64,000 bases of DNA from Streptomyces sp. ISL-98 (lineage in GTDB: Bacteria; Actinomycetota; Actinomycetes; Streptomycetales; Streptomycetaceae), in contig NZ_JAGGPB010000023.1 of assembly GCF_018614055.1 (NCBI RefSeq), forward strand, positions 101,029 to 165,028, in the 5' to 3' direction. The translations under genes and the position numbers were made by a program. Numbering within the stretch: position 1 is the stretch's first letter; every line of letters begins with the position of its first letter. Below, in pieces: positions 15,796-25,252 of the stretch. The notes under the pieces were generated by a model. It did no database searches, had not been told where the DNA came from, and saw nothing but the letters and a program-made list of their open reading frames with translations.

Positions 15796-16212
15796 TCATT
15801 CGGGAAGCGGTGCGCGGCCCAGTGCCCTCTCCAGGGCGATCTCGATCAGTACGCGGTCCGGGTTCGGGGACGGCATCCGCTCGTACCGCTCCGCGTAGCG
15901 GCGTACCGCGTCCGCGATCACGTCCGGCTCTGTACGGACCACCGCGCGCCCTTCGAGCGTCGCCCAGTACCCGCCCTGCACCTGGCAGACGGCGACCTGC
16001 GCGCCCAGCTCGCCCGCTGCCTGCACATTGGCGACCTTCGTGCTGTTCTTGTTGGTGATGACGCGGGCGAGCCCGGCCTCCGGGTCGTACGTCACTCCGA
16101 CCGGCACGACGTGCGGCGAGCCGTTCGGGCGCAGGGTCGTCAGCGTGCAGAGGTGGCGCTCGCGCCAGAAGGCCAGGTACTCCGGGCCGGGGTTGCGTAC
16201 GTCGATGGGCAT
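15796..16212 (-). CDS. PPOX-class F420-dependent oxidoreductase
   Basis: 138 aa, the usual length of the small split-barrel family that includes mycobacterial Rv1155. Features are LAFWRERHLCTLTTLRPNGSPHVVPVG at the start, the phosphate-contacting TNKNSTKVANVQ, VAVCQVQGGYWATLEGRAVV and the C-terminal RVLIEIALERA. These proteins bind F420 (or FMN) as dimers and reduce unknown substrates; none is suggested here. The ATG at 16212 is 45 bases from the HspR operator of clpB, with which it is divergent, so the operator could also affect it. Confidence 0.85.
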   Translation of the reverse strand: MPIDVRNPGPEYLAFWRERHLCTLTTLRPNGSPHVVPVGVTYDPEAGLARVITNKNSTKVANVQAAGELGAQVAVCQVQGGYWATLEGRAVVRTEPDVIADAVRRYAERYERMPSPNPDRVLIEIALERALGRAPLPE

Positions 16213-16256
16213 GCCTGAAAGCGTAGTCCCGGGGGTCAGTTCGCTATCGCCCCAAG

Positions 16257-16277
16257 CTTGAGTGGAATAGACTCAAC
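16257..16277 (+). promoter_or_regulatory. HAIR element (HspR operator) of clpB
   Basis: CTTGAGT-N7-ACTCAAC matches 13 of 14 HAIR consensus bases. It lies 75 bases before the clpB start and places clpB in the HspR regulon together with dnaK. Confidence 0.92.
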
Positions 16278-16351
16278 TTTGTGCACGCTGAATGAGTCAT
16301 AGCTGGTGATTGGCCCACTTAGCAAGGGTTTGCCAGGAGGAGAGAGCGCAC

Positions 16352-18991
16352 GTGGATGCAGAGCTGACCAACAAGAGCCGGGATGCGATCCAGGCGGCGA
16401 GCAATCGCGCCGTGCAGGACGGACACGCGGACCTGACCCCCGCGCATCTGCTGCTGGCCCTGCTCGCGGGCGAGGACAACGCGAACATCATCGACCTGCT
16501 GGCCGCCGTGGACGCGGACCAGGCGGCCGTACGCGGCGGAGCCGAGCGGCTGCTCGCCGCGCTGCCCAGCGTCACCGGGGCCACCGTCGCCCCGCCCCAG
16601 CCCAATCGCGAGCTGCTGGCCGTCATCGCCGACGCCAACCAGCGGGCGAAGGAGCTCGGCGACGACTATCTCTCCACCGAGCACCTGCTCATCGGCATCG
16701 CAGCCAAGGGCGGCAAGGCCGGGGACATACTCTCCGCGGAGGGGGCTACTGCCAAGAAGCTCCTCGACATGTTCGAAAAGATCAGGGGAGGGCGCCGGGT
16801 GACCACACCCGACCCGGAGGGCCAGTACAAGGCCCTGGAGAAGTTCGGCACCGACTTCACGGCCGCCGCGCGCGAAGGCAAGCTCGACCCGGTCATCGGC
16901 CGGGACCAGGAGATCCGCCGCGTCGTACAGGTGCTGTCGCGGCGTACGAAGAACAACCCGGTGCTGATCGGTGAGCCGGGCGTCGGCAAGACGGCCGTCG
17001 TCGAAGGGCTCGCCCAGCGCATCATCAAGGGCGATGTGCCCGAGTCGCTCAAGAACAAGCGGCTGGTGGCGCTCGACCTCGGCGCGATGGTCGCCGGGGC
17101 GAAGTACCGCGGCGAGTTCGAGGAGCGGCTGAAGACTGTCCTCTCCGAGATCAAGGCGAGCGACGGCCAGATCATCACCTTCATCGACGAGCTGCACACC
17201 GTCGTCGGCGCGGGCGCGGGCGGCGACTCCGCCATGGACGCGGGCAACATGCTCAAGCCGATGCTGGCCCGCGGCGAGCTCCGCATGGTCGGTGCGACGA
17301 CCCTCGACGAGTACCGGGAGCGGATCGAGAAGGACCCGGCCCTGGAGCGCCGCTTCCAGCAGGTGCTGGTCGCCGAGCCGAGTGTCGAGGACACGATCGC
17401 CATTCTGCGGGGGCTCAAGGGGCGGTACGAGGCCCACCACAAGGTGCAGATCGCGGACTCCGCGCTGGTCGCGGCCGCCTCGCTCTCCGACCGGTACATC
17501 ACGTCGCGCTTCCTCCCCGACAAGGCCATCGACCTCGTCGACGAAGCCGCGTCCCGGCTCCGTATGGAGATCGACTCGTCGCCCGTCGAGATCGACGAGC
17601 TGCAGCGCGCCGTCGACCGGCTGCGGATGGAGGAGCTCGCGCTCAAGAACGAATCCGACCCGGCGAGCAAGCAGCGGCTGGAGAAGCTCCGCCGCGACCT
17701 CGCCGACAAGGAGGAGGAGCTGCGCGGCCTCAACGCCCGCTGGGAGAAGGAGAAGCAGGGCCTCAACCGCGTCGGTGAGCTGAAGGAGAAGCTCGACGAA
17801 CTGCGCGGCCAGGCCGAGCGCGCCCAGCGAGACGGCGACTTCGACACGGCCTCCAAGCTGCTGTACGGGGAGATCCCCGGCCTGGAGCGGGAGCTGGAGG
17901 AGGCCGCGGCCGCCGAGGCGGAGGTCCGTACCGACACCATGGTCAAGGAGGAGGTCGGCCCCGACGACATCGCCGATGTGGTCGGCTCCTGGACCGGCAT
18001 CCCGGCCGGGCGGCTCCTCGAAGGCGAGACGCAGAAGCTGCTGCGCATGGAGGACGAACTGGGCCGGCGGCTCATCGGGCAGCACGAGGCGGTCCGTGCG
18101 GTCTCGGACGCGGTACGCCGCACACGTGCCGGAATCGCGGACCCCGACCGCCCGACGGGCTCGTTCCTCTTCCTCGGCCCGACCGGTGTCGGCAAGACCG
18201 AGCTGGCCAAGGCGCTCGCGGACTTCCTCTTCGACGACGAGCGGGCCATGATCCGCATCGACATGAGCGAGTACGGCGAGAAGCACAGCGTGGCGCGGCT
18301 GGTGGGCGCTCCCCCCGGCTACGTCGGCTACGAGGAGGGCGGCCAGCTCACGGAGGCGGTGCGCAGGCGCCCGTACAGCGTCGTACTCCTCGACGAGGTC
18401 GAGAAGGCGCATCCGGAGGTCTTCGACATCCTGCTCCAGGTCCTCGACGACGGCCGCCTCACCGACGGGCAGGGCCGGACGGTCGACTTCCGCAACACCA
18501 TCCTCGTCCTGACCTCGAACCTCGGCAGTCAGTTCTTGAGTGGGCACAGCCTCGTCGATCCCCCAAGCTCTTCGAGCAGGGGGTACCCCCAGACCGGCGA
18601 GGAAGAGAAGAAGCAGCAGGTCCTGGAGATCGTACGGGCCTCCTTCAAGCCGGAATTCCTCAACCGGCTCGACGACCTGGTCGTCTTCTCGGCCCTGTCG
18701 AAGGACGAGCTGGCGCACATCGCCGAGCTCCAGATCGGGCGCCTCGCCAAGCGGCTCGCCGACCGCCGCCTCACCCTCGACATCACCCCGGCCGCGCTGG
18801 CCTGGCTGGCGGACAAGGGCATGGACCCGGCGTACGGCGCACGGCCCCTGCGCCGCCTCATCCAGACGGCGATCGGGGACCGGCTCGCGAAGGAGATCCT
18901 CGCGGGCGAGGTCACGGACGGCGACACGGTGCGGGTGGATGTTGCGGGGGACGGCCTGATCGTGGGCCCGGCGCCGGTCAAGACGCTGTGA
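16352..18991 (+). CDS. clpB: ATP-dependent disaggregase ClpB (Hsp100)
   Basis: 879 aa from the GTG at 16352, with AGGAGG eleven bases upstream. An upstream in-frame start at 16310 is rejected because it lacks a ribosome site and precedes the usual N-terminus. The Clp N-domain is followed by AAA1 with GEPGVGKT, a coiled-coil middle domain (LEKLRRDLADKEEELRGLNARW) and AAA2 with GPTGVGKT and DEVEKAHPEVFD. The C-terminal domain ends in a short tail. ClpB works with DnaK/DnaJ/GrpE to pull apart aggregates. An unusual insert sits in the AAA2 small-domain approach (LVDPPSSSSRGYPQ). It is encoded by a palindromic Streptomyces repeat at 18559-18593 and probably forms a surface loop. Confidence 0.98.
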   Translation: MDAELTNKSRDAIQAASNRAVQDGHADLTPAHLLLALLAGEDNANIIDLLAAVDADQAAVRGGAERLLAALPSVTGATVAPPQPNRELLAVIADANQRAKELGDDYLSTEHLLIGIAAKGGKAGDILSAEGATAKKLLDMFEKIRGGRRVTTPDPEGQYKALEKFGTDFTAAAREGKLDPVIGRDQEIRRVVQVLSRRTKNNPVLIGEPGVGKTAVVEGLAQRIIKGDVPESLKNKRLVALDLGAMVAGAKYRGEFEERLKTVLSEIKASDGQIITFIDELHTVVGAGAGGDSAMDAGNMLKPMLARGELRMVGATTLDEYRERIEKDPALERRFQQVLVAEPSVEDTIAILRGLKGRYEAHHKVQIADSALVAAASLSDRYITSRFLPDKAIDLVDEAASRLRMEIDSSPVEIDELQRAVDRLRMEELALKNESDPASKQRLEKLRRDLADKEEELRGLNARWEKEKQGLNRVGELKEKLDELRGQAERAQRDGDFDTASKLLYGEIPGLERELEEAAAAEAEVRTDTMVKEEVGPDDIADVVGSWTGIPAGRLLEGETQKLLRMEDELGRRLIGQHEAVRAVSDAVRRTRAGIADPDRPTGSFLFLGPTGVGKTELAKALADFLFDDERAMIRIDMSEYGEKHSVARLVGAPPGYVGYEEGGQLTEAVRRRPYSVVLLDEVEKAHPEVFDILLQVLDDGRLTDGQGRTVDFRNTILVLTSNLGSQFLSGHSLVDPPSSSSRGYPQTGEEEKKQQVLEIVRASFKPEFLNRLDDLVVFSALSKDELAHIAELQIGRLAKRLADRRLTLDITPAALAWLADKGMDPAYGARPLRRLIQTAIGDRLAKEILAGEVTDGDTVRVDVAGDGLIVGPAPVKTL
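18559..18593. repeat. Short palindromic Streptomyces repeat embedded in clpB
   Basis: A run of C5, AAGCTC, TTC, GAGC, A, G5, TA, C5 makes nested inverted repeats. The same pattern recurs in coding sequence at 39631-39661 and 47532-47575 and is common between Streptomyces genes. It is read in frame here as about eleven extra residues. Confidence 0.75.
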
Positions 18992-19115
18992 GGCGCTGCG
19001 AAGCGCTGCAAGGCGGACTCGGGGCCCGGCGGATTCGGGGCGGAGGGTTGCCGGACGGCAATCGGGGCTAGGGTCGATAGAAGTAACGGCATGCCATCCT
19101 CAGGAGTACCCAGCG

Positions 19116-19652
19116 ATGTCTATTGACCCCTCCTCGATTCCGAACTTCGGGGGCCAGCCCGAACCGCAGCCGGAAGGGCCGACGGGCCCCGTCGTCCCCG
19201 ACCAGGACCTCGTCAAGCAGCTGCTCGAGCAGATGGAGCTGAAGTACGTCGTCGACGACGAGGGCGACCTCGCCGCGCCGTGGGAGGAATTCCGTACGTA
19301 CTTCATGTTCCGCGGCGAGGACGACCAGCAGGTCTTCTCCGTCCGTACCTTCTACGACCGTCCGCATCAGATCGAGGAGAAGATCCAGCTCCTTGAGCTG
19401 ATCGACGACTGGAACCGCCGCACGCTGTGGCCCAAGGTCTACAGCCACACCCACGACGACGGCACCGTCCGCCTCATCGGTGAGGCGCAGATGCTGATCG
19501 GCACCGGCGTCAGCCTTGAGCACTTCGTGTCGTCGACGGTCAGCTGGGTGCGGGCCTCGATCGAGTTCGACAAGTGGCTCGTCGAGCAGCTCGGCCTGGA
19601 GAAGGACGTCGACTCCGCAGACGGAGACGGCGACAGCGACGGCGACGCCTGA
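19116..19652 (+). CDS. YbjN-domain protein
   Basis: 178 aa. The ATG at 19116 has AGGAG upstream. After a Pro-rich N-terminus (residues 1-28) the YbjN fold covers residues 30-160. It has VKQLLEQMELKYVVDDEGD and FRTYFMFRGEDDQQVFSVRTF, then IDDWNRRTLWPKVYSHTHDDG. The last residues are a D/G-rich tail. YbjN domains resemble type III secretion chaperones. In actinobacteria they are conserved but lack a clear assigned reaction. It lies 124 bases after clpB with no obvious shared control, and convergent to a membrane glycosyltransferase 25 bases away. Confidence 0.85.
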   Translation: MSIDPSSIPNFGGQPEPQPEGPTGPVVPDQDLVKQLLEQMELKYVVDDEGDLAAPWEEFRTYFMFRGEDDQQVFSVRTFYDRPHQIEEKIQLLELIDDWNRRTLWPKVYSHTHDDGTVRLIGEAQMLIGTGVSLEHFVSSTVSWVRASIEFDKWLVEQLGLEKDVDSADGDGDSDGDA

Positions 19653-19677
19653 ACGGGAGGTCCTGCAAAGGGCGGTC

Positions 19678-20874
19678 CTACAAAGGCACCGGGGCGATCG
19701 TCACCAGATACGTCCCGTAGCTCAGCGAAAGCCCGGCCAGGGCGGCGGTCACCACGACCGCGGCTCGGGGCCGGGCTTTTGCCATGGCGCCCGCGAGGGG
19801 GATCAGCAGGGGGAAGGCGGGCAGCAGGAAGCGGGCCTTGGACTCGAAGAAGCCGGAGCCGCCGACCGTGATCAGCACCAGTACGGCCGTGTAGACGAGC
19901 AGCGGCAGCGGCGGGCGGTCCAGCAGGAACAGCGCGAACAGCACCAGCGCCGCCGCGACGATCACCAGCACCATCGCGAACGACAGGCGCTCGGGGGCGA
20001 GCAGCAGGCGGCGTACGAAGCGCAGTGACCCGGCGCCGAAGTCGAAGCGCGAGGTCCAGCCGGCCTGTACCGCGAAATACCCGCCCAGCGGGTCGCCCCG
20101 CCCTGCCCCCACCCACAGCACGAAGCCGCACCAGCCGAGCGGTGCGACGGCGGCGCCGGTCCAGATCTGCCAGGGCATACGGCCGCGGCGCTTCCACAGT
20201 TCGTACGCCGCTGCCGCGCCCACCGCCGCCGCGACGGCGATGCCGTTGGGCCTGGCCAGACCGGCCAGCGCGGCCAGGGTTCCGGCCCAGAGCCAGCGGC
20301 CGCTGAGCACGGCGTACAGCGACCAGGCGGCGAAGGCGGCGAGCACCGGCTCCGTGTACGCCATGGTCAGCACGACCGAGTGCGGGAGCAGGGCCCAGAG
20401 CAGGACCAGCAGAGTGCCGGTGGGGCGGCCGTACAGGCGCTCGCCGATCAGGTAGATGCCGCAGGCGGCTGCGGCTGCCGCGGCCCAGGCGATCAGGAGC
20501 CCGGCGGCGCCCGATGAGAGCGGGACGGGGACGAGGGTGGTGAGCGTCCGGATCAGTGCCGGGTAGAGCGGGAAGAAGGCCAGGTCGCTCTGGACGACGG
20601 CGCCGTCGGCGAAGGTGAGGGTGCGGTGGCCGTAGCCGTGGGCGGCGATTCCCGTGTACCACCGCGAGTCCCAGATGTCGCCGAGCCGCGTGAGCGGGTT
20701 CTTGCCGACGTGCCAGGAGGTGAGGGCAACCGCGAGGAGCCCGGCCAGCCGGACGGCGGCGAAGAGCGCGAGCGCGGGGATGGCGCGGCGCAGGGCGGTG
20801 CGGATTGTGGGGACGCCCGCGGAGGTACGGGGGGCGGGCCGGACGGCGGCTCTCTCGGCGGTGTCGGCGGACAC
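19678..20874 (-). CDS. Polytopic mannosyltransferase-like (PIG-V/GT-C type) membrane protein
   Basis: 398 aa from the GTG at 20874, which has GGAGG at the right distance. The longer frame to 21015 begins in low-complexity sequence without a ribosome site. About ten hydrophobic helices are visible. The first extracellular loop has WDSRWYTGIAAHGYG followed by DLAFFPLYPALIR, the pattern of GPI mannosyltransferase-like and other GT-C enzymes; the acidic WD probably acts in catalysis. A lipid-phosphate sugar donor and a cell-surface acceptor are expected from the family, but neither can be named. It is followed on the same strand by nothing closely spaced and lies downstream of the aminotransferase gene. 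Confidence 0.78.
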   Translation of the reverse strand: MSADTAERAAVRPAPRTSAGVPTIRTALRRAIPALALFAAVRLAGLLAVALTSWHVGKNPLTRLGDIWDSRWYTGIAAHGYGHRTLTFADGAVVQSDLAFFPLYPALIRTLTTLVPVPLSSGAAGLLIAWAAAAAAACGIYLIGERLYGRPTGTLLVLLWALLPHSVVLTMAYTEPVLAAFAAWSLYAVLSGRWLWAGTLAALAGLARPNGIAVAAAVGAAAAYELWKRRGRMPWQIWTGAAVAPLGWCGFVLWVGAGRGDPLGGYFAVQAGWTSRFDFGAGSLRFVRRLLLAPERLSFAMVLVIVAAALVLFALFLLDRPPLPLLVYTAVLVLITVGGSGFFESKARFLLPAFPLLIPLAGAMAKARPRAAVVVTAALAGLSLSYGTYLVTIAPVPL

Positions 20875-21027
20875 GGTGTACCTCCGGGCGCGCGGGTTGT
20901 ACAACCCGACGATGGGCGGAGGCGGGAGGGGGCGCGAGCGGGGGGCGGCCGAGTGGGCGTACGGGACGCCGGGGCGTGCGTTGCGGGGCTGTTTCGCAGG
21001 CAACCCGCAGCGCACGCCGCATCCGGC

Positions 21028-22218
<1,191 letters not shown>

Positions 22219-22344
22219 CCTGGGCCGAACCTCTGGAGTTGCTCAAGTCTGCTTTCGCGGAGGTTGGCCGAGGGCATCCCCCTGTCACGCAAGAAGCAAG
22301 AAGCGAGTGCCTCGCTTCGGGGGATCGGAAAGTCGGTGAGGGGC

Positions 22345-22590
22345 ATGGAGTTCGGGTTGTTCGTACTGGTCGTTGTGGCGGTGGTGGTCGTGGCGCTTAC
22401 CAGGGTCACGGGACGGCGCGGCGGACGGAATCGGTCCGGCCGTTACAGCGGCGGCGGCAGCAGCTGGTGGGCGGGCGGCAGCGGCAGCGGTGGTTCATCG
22501 TGCGGCAGCAGCGGTGGCTCCTCCTGCGGGGGCAGCTCGTCCTGCGGCGGCGGCGGTGGCGGCGGCGGATGTGGTGGCGGAGGCAGCTGA
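22345..22590 (+). CDS. Tiny membrane protein with Gly/Ser/Cys-rich tail
   Basis: 81 aa from the ATG at 22345 (purine-rich GGTGAGGGG upstream). Residues 1-20 are a Val/Leu-rich membrane helix (FGLFVLVVVAVVVVALTRV). A short Arg-rich stretch (GRRGGRNRSGR) follows, placing the rest in the cytoplasm if the helix is N-out. The tail is almost entirely Gly, Ser, Trp and Cys, with five Cys in SSCGS, SSCGGSS, SCGGG and GGCGG. Spaced Cys like these could bind a metal. A real terminator follows at 22644, which supports transcription of this short gene. No family is recognised. Confidence 0.6.
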   Translation: MEFGLFVLVVVAVVVVALTRVTGRRGGRNRSGRYSGGGSSWWAGGSGSGGSSCGSSGGSSCGGSSSCGGGGGGGGCGGGGS

Positions 22591-22643
22591 CACGGGGCAG
22601 CTGGTCCGCGTACCACCCTTCGCATCAGTCATGCACCACATCA

Positions 22644-22679
22644 GGCGCCCGGCGGGTAACTCCCGCCGGGCGCCCTTTT
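22644..22679 (+). terminator. Terminator after the Cys-rich small gene
   Basis: GGCGCCCGGCGGG pairs perfectly with its complement over the 5-base loop TAACT, followed by CTTTTG. The rest of the 308-base gap (22591-22898) shows no gene. It has only a short palindrome CAAAC-GCCT-GTTTG near 22873, just before DUF2617. Confidence 0.9.
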
Positions 22680-22898
22680 GTTGAACAGTTGAACTGCTTG
22701 GCCCCCGAGGGGGTGGAAACCCCTTCAAGTTGGGTAAAAATGCTATGAGCGGCGCGCGCTTCGTGATTCCCTCGCTGTGCAGAACGTCAGTCCTCGGACC
22801 TCATGTGGACCCGAGCGGGCGGTCCCCCGAATCCCCTGATCACACTTCCCGGGTGACCCCGGTCCACCCTTCCAAACGCCTGTTTGCGGAGCCCACAC

Positions 22899-23417
22899 AT
22901 GCTCACGACACTCAAGACCGCCTATACCGACACGCGTGCCGCCGATCTGGCGTGGGCGCTGGGTCGGGAGCCGCTGCCCGCCCTTGCTGTACTCGATCTC
23001 CAACTCGGCTGTGCCACACTCCAGTTGAGACTCCTCGGCGCGTCCCATCAAGTGCTCCTGGACGAGGCCGGAAATGCCTGCTCCGAGACCGTCGCCTGCA
23101 TGCCGGGCAGCAGTACGCCGCTGCCGCTCGGGGTGGCAAAGAGATTCGGGGAGTGGGAGTACGAATTCGCGGCGCGCGTCGAGACGCTCTCGCAGGGCCA
23201 GTTCGCGGGGCGCGCGCAGGAACTCCTCGCGCTGGTCGCCGACCACCCCAACGGCCTCGCGGGCACGTTCCCCGGCAGTCCGCACGCGTTCACCGCGATG
23301 CTCGCGCAGCGGCACGAGGGGCAGGTGCGGTGGCGTACATGGCATGCGTATCCCCAGGAGGGGCGGCTGGTGGTGACGCGGTCACGAGTCGGCGCGCGTA
23401 TGCCTGTCGCGCTGTAG
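22899..23417 (+). CDS. DUF2617 family protein
   Basis: 172 aa from the ATG at 22899. A TTG five codons upstream is less likely, since GCGGAG precedes the ATG. Recognisable family segments are LAVLDLQLGCATLQLRLLGASHQVL, ARVETLSQGQFAGRA, LAGTFPGSPHAFTAML and WRTWHAYPQEGRLVVTRS. The function of the family is unknown; no membrane segment or enzyme motif is visible. It precedes a spermidine synthase-like membrane protein by 51 bases. This pairing recurs in Streptomyces, which suggests a common task or at least one transcript. Confidence 0.85.
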   Translation: MLTTLKTAYTDTRAADLAWALGREPLPALAVLDLQLGCATLQLRLLGASHQVLLDEAGNACSETVACMPGSSTPLPLGVAKRFGEWEYEFAARVETLSQGQFAGRAQELLALVADHPNGLAGTFPGSPHAFTAMLAQRHEGQVRWRTWHAYPQEGRLVVTRSRVGARMPVAL

Positions 23418-23468
23418 TTGCACCCTTGTGGGTGACGGGCAGTGAGACAATTGTGACGTAGCGTTCGC

Positions 23469-25091
23469 ATGGTGATCGAAATGCCAGTGCTGCAGACGAA
23501 GCCGGTAGCCGCGGCGCCCCTGCCTGTGCGGCCGCGGACCGGCCGATTCCTGGTGCTGGGCGTGGTGTTCGTCTGCGCCGCGTGCGGACTCGTGTACGAA
23601 CTCGAACTGGTCGCTCTCGCCTCCTACTTGATCGGCGACTCCGTCACCCAGGCGTCCGTCGTGCTTTCGGTGATGGTCTTCGCCATGGGGATCGGCTCGC
23701 TGCTCGCGAAGCGGCTGCGCTGCCATGCCGCGTTCGGATTCGGGCTGGTCGAGGCGGCGTTGGCGCTGGTCGGCGGGTGTTCGGCGCTGGTGCTCTATGC
23801 GACCTTCGCGTGGGTCGGCGGGGCGCGGTATGTGCTTGTCGCCTTCTCGCTGACGATCGGTGTCCTCATCGGCGCCGAGATTCCGCTGCTGATGACGCTG
23901 ATCCAGCGGATGGCCAGGCGCGGCGAGAGCGGGGACGCGAGCGGTGATGTGGCGGATCTGTTCGCCGCCGATTACGTCGGGGCGCTGGTCGGGGGGCTTG
24001 CATTCCCGTTCCTTCTGCTGCCGCTGGCCGGGCAGTTGACCGGTGCGCTGGTGACCGGAGCGGTCAATGCCGTGGCGGGCGGGGCGCTGGTTCTGCTGCT
24101 GTTCCGGCGGGACTTGACGCCGCGGTCGCGCTGGCTGCTGGTCGTCGCGAATGCCGTCGTTCTCGCGCTGCTGGCCACCGCGACCGTCCTCGTCGACGAC
24201 TTCGAGCGGGCGGCGCGGCGTTCGGTGTACGGGGCGCAGGTGCGCATCGCCGTACAGACCGACGTGCAGGAGGTCGTCGTCACCGGGAGTCCGCGCGGGC
24301 CGCTCGGTCTCTTCCTCGACGGGCGGCTGCGGATCAGCGGCCGCGACGAGTACCGGTACCACGAGGCGCTCGTGCACCCCGTGATGCGCGGGCGTCACGC
24401 GCGGGTGCTGATCCTGGGCGGCGGTGACGGGCTCGCGGCGCGCGAGGTCCTGCGCTACCCGGACGTCGAGTCGCTGACCATGATCGAACTCGACCCGGGC
24501 GTCGTGCGGCTGGCCCGCACCGACCCCGCCCTGTCCGCGCTGAACGAGCACGCCCACCGGGATCCGAGGCTGCGGGTCACCAACTGCGACGCGTTCACCT
24601 GGCTGCGGGAGAAGGGGCCGGGGGAGGCGCCGTACGACGTGGTGATCTCGGATCTGCCCGATCCCGGCATTACGCCGAGCACGAAGCTCTACTCCCAGGA
24701 GTTCTACGGGCTCGCGTCGCGTGTCATGGCGGGCGGCGGGCGGCTGGTCGTCCACGCGGGGCCGCTCGCGACGCGGCCGCGCGTCTACTGGACGGTGGAT
24801 GCGACGCTGCGGGCGGCCGGCCTGCGGACCCGCCCGTACCGTGCGGCCGGCCGCCTCTCCGGTTTCACCGCGGGCCCCGACCGGGCGTCGGGCGCGGCGG
24901 CGGCCCCGGACGACTGGGGTTTCGTACTCGCTGCGAGAGGTACGTCCCCTGAGCTCGCCCTCGCGGCGGATGCGCCCCGGCTGCGGTCGCTGACGCCGGA
25001 GGCGCTCCGGGCGGGGGAGCGGTCGGCGGAGGGGGCGCGGGTGCAGGGGGTGCCGGCTTCGACACTGGTGCACCCGCGGTACACGAGCTGA
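23469..25091 (+). CDS. Membrane-anchored spermidine synthase-like aminopropyltransferase
   Basis: 540 aa. Residues 25-235 carry six or seven membrane helices. Residues 250-450 are a Rossmann methyltransferase-like domain of the polyamine aminopropyltransferase type: DEYRYHEALVHP, LILGGGDGLAAREVLRYP (dcSAM-binding), MIELDPGVVRLAR and DVVISDLPDPG. The catalytic Asp in ISDLPDP is retained. Soluble spermidine synthases lack the membrane part; this fused architecture is common in actinobacteria, where the product is uncertain. The C-terminus after DWGFVLA is low-complexity. The ATG is followed at once by a GTG, and the ribosome site is poor, so the first few residues are uncertain. Confidence 0.82.
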   Translation: MVIEMPVLQTKPVAAAPLPVRPRTGRFLVLGVVFVCAACGLVYELELVALASYLIGDSVTQASVVLSVMVFAMGIGSLLAKRLRCHAAFGFGLVEAALALVGGCSALVLYATFAWVGGARYVLVAFSLTIGVLIGAEIPLLMTLIQRMARRGESGDASGDVADLFAADYVGALVGGLAFPFLLLPLAGQLTGALVTGAVNAVAGGALVLLLFRRDLTPRSRWLLVVANAVVLALLATATVLVDDFERAARRSVYGAQVRIAVQTDVQEVVVTGSPRGPLGLFLDGRLRISGRDEYRYHEALVHPVMRGRHARVLILGGGDGLAAREVLRYPDVESLTMIELDPGVVRLARTDPALSALNEHAHRDPRLRVTNCDAFTWLREKGPGEAPYDVVISDLPDPGITPSTKLYSQEFYGLASRVMAGGGRLVVHAGPLATRPRVYWTVDATLRAAGLRTRPYRAAGRLSGFTAGPDRASGAAAAPDDWGFVLAARGTSPELALAADAPRLRSLTPEALRAGERSAEGARVQGVPASTLVHPRYTS

Positions 25092-25093
25092 GC

Positions 25094-25200
25094 GGTGCAT
25101 GGGCTGAGCGGTACGCGGCTGCGCGGGCGCACGGGCTGGGTGGTGCACGGGCTGTGCGGTACGCGGTCCGAGCGGTACGCGGGGCTGTGCGGCGCGTGCG
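25094..25200. repeat. Imperfect short direct repeats
   Basis: Units like GGTGCACGGGCTGTGCGGTACGCGG recur with changes five or so times between the aminopropyltransferase and the CoxG-like gene. The run looks like slippage-derived degenerate repeats. No gene is seen. Confidence 0.5.
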
Positions 25201-25252
25201 GATTCCGCGCAGAGGCGGGTGCGGGTGGGTGTGCGTGAGTAGGCTCGGGCCC

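Noticed and set aside
16310..16351. Upstream ATG extension of clpB
   Set aside because: No ribosome site precedes it; the GTG at 16352 has AGGAGG and matches the usual ClpB N-terminus.
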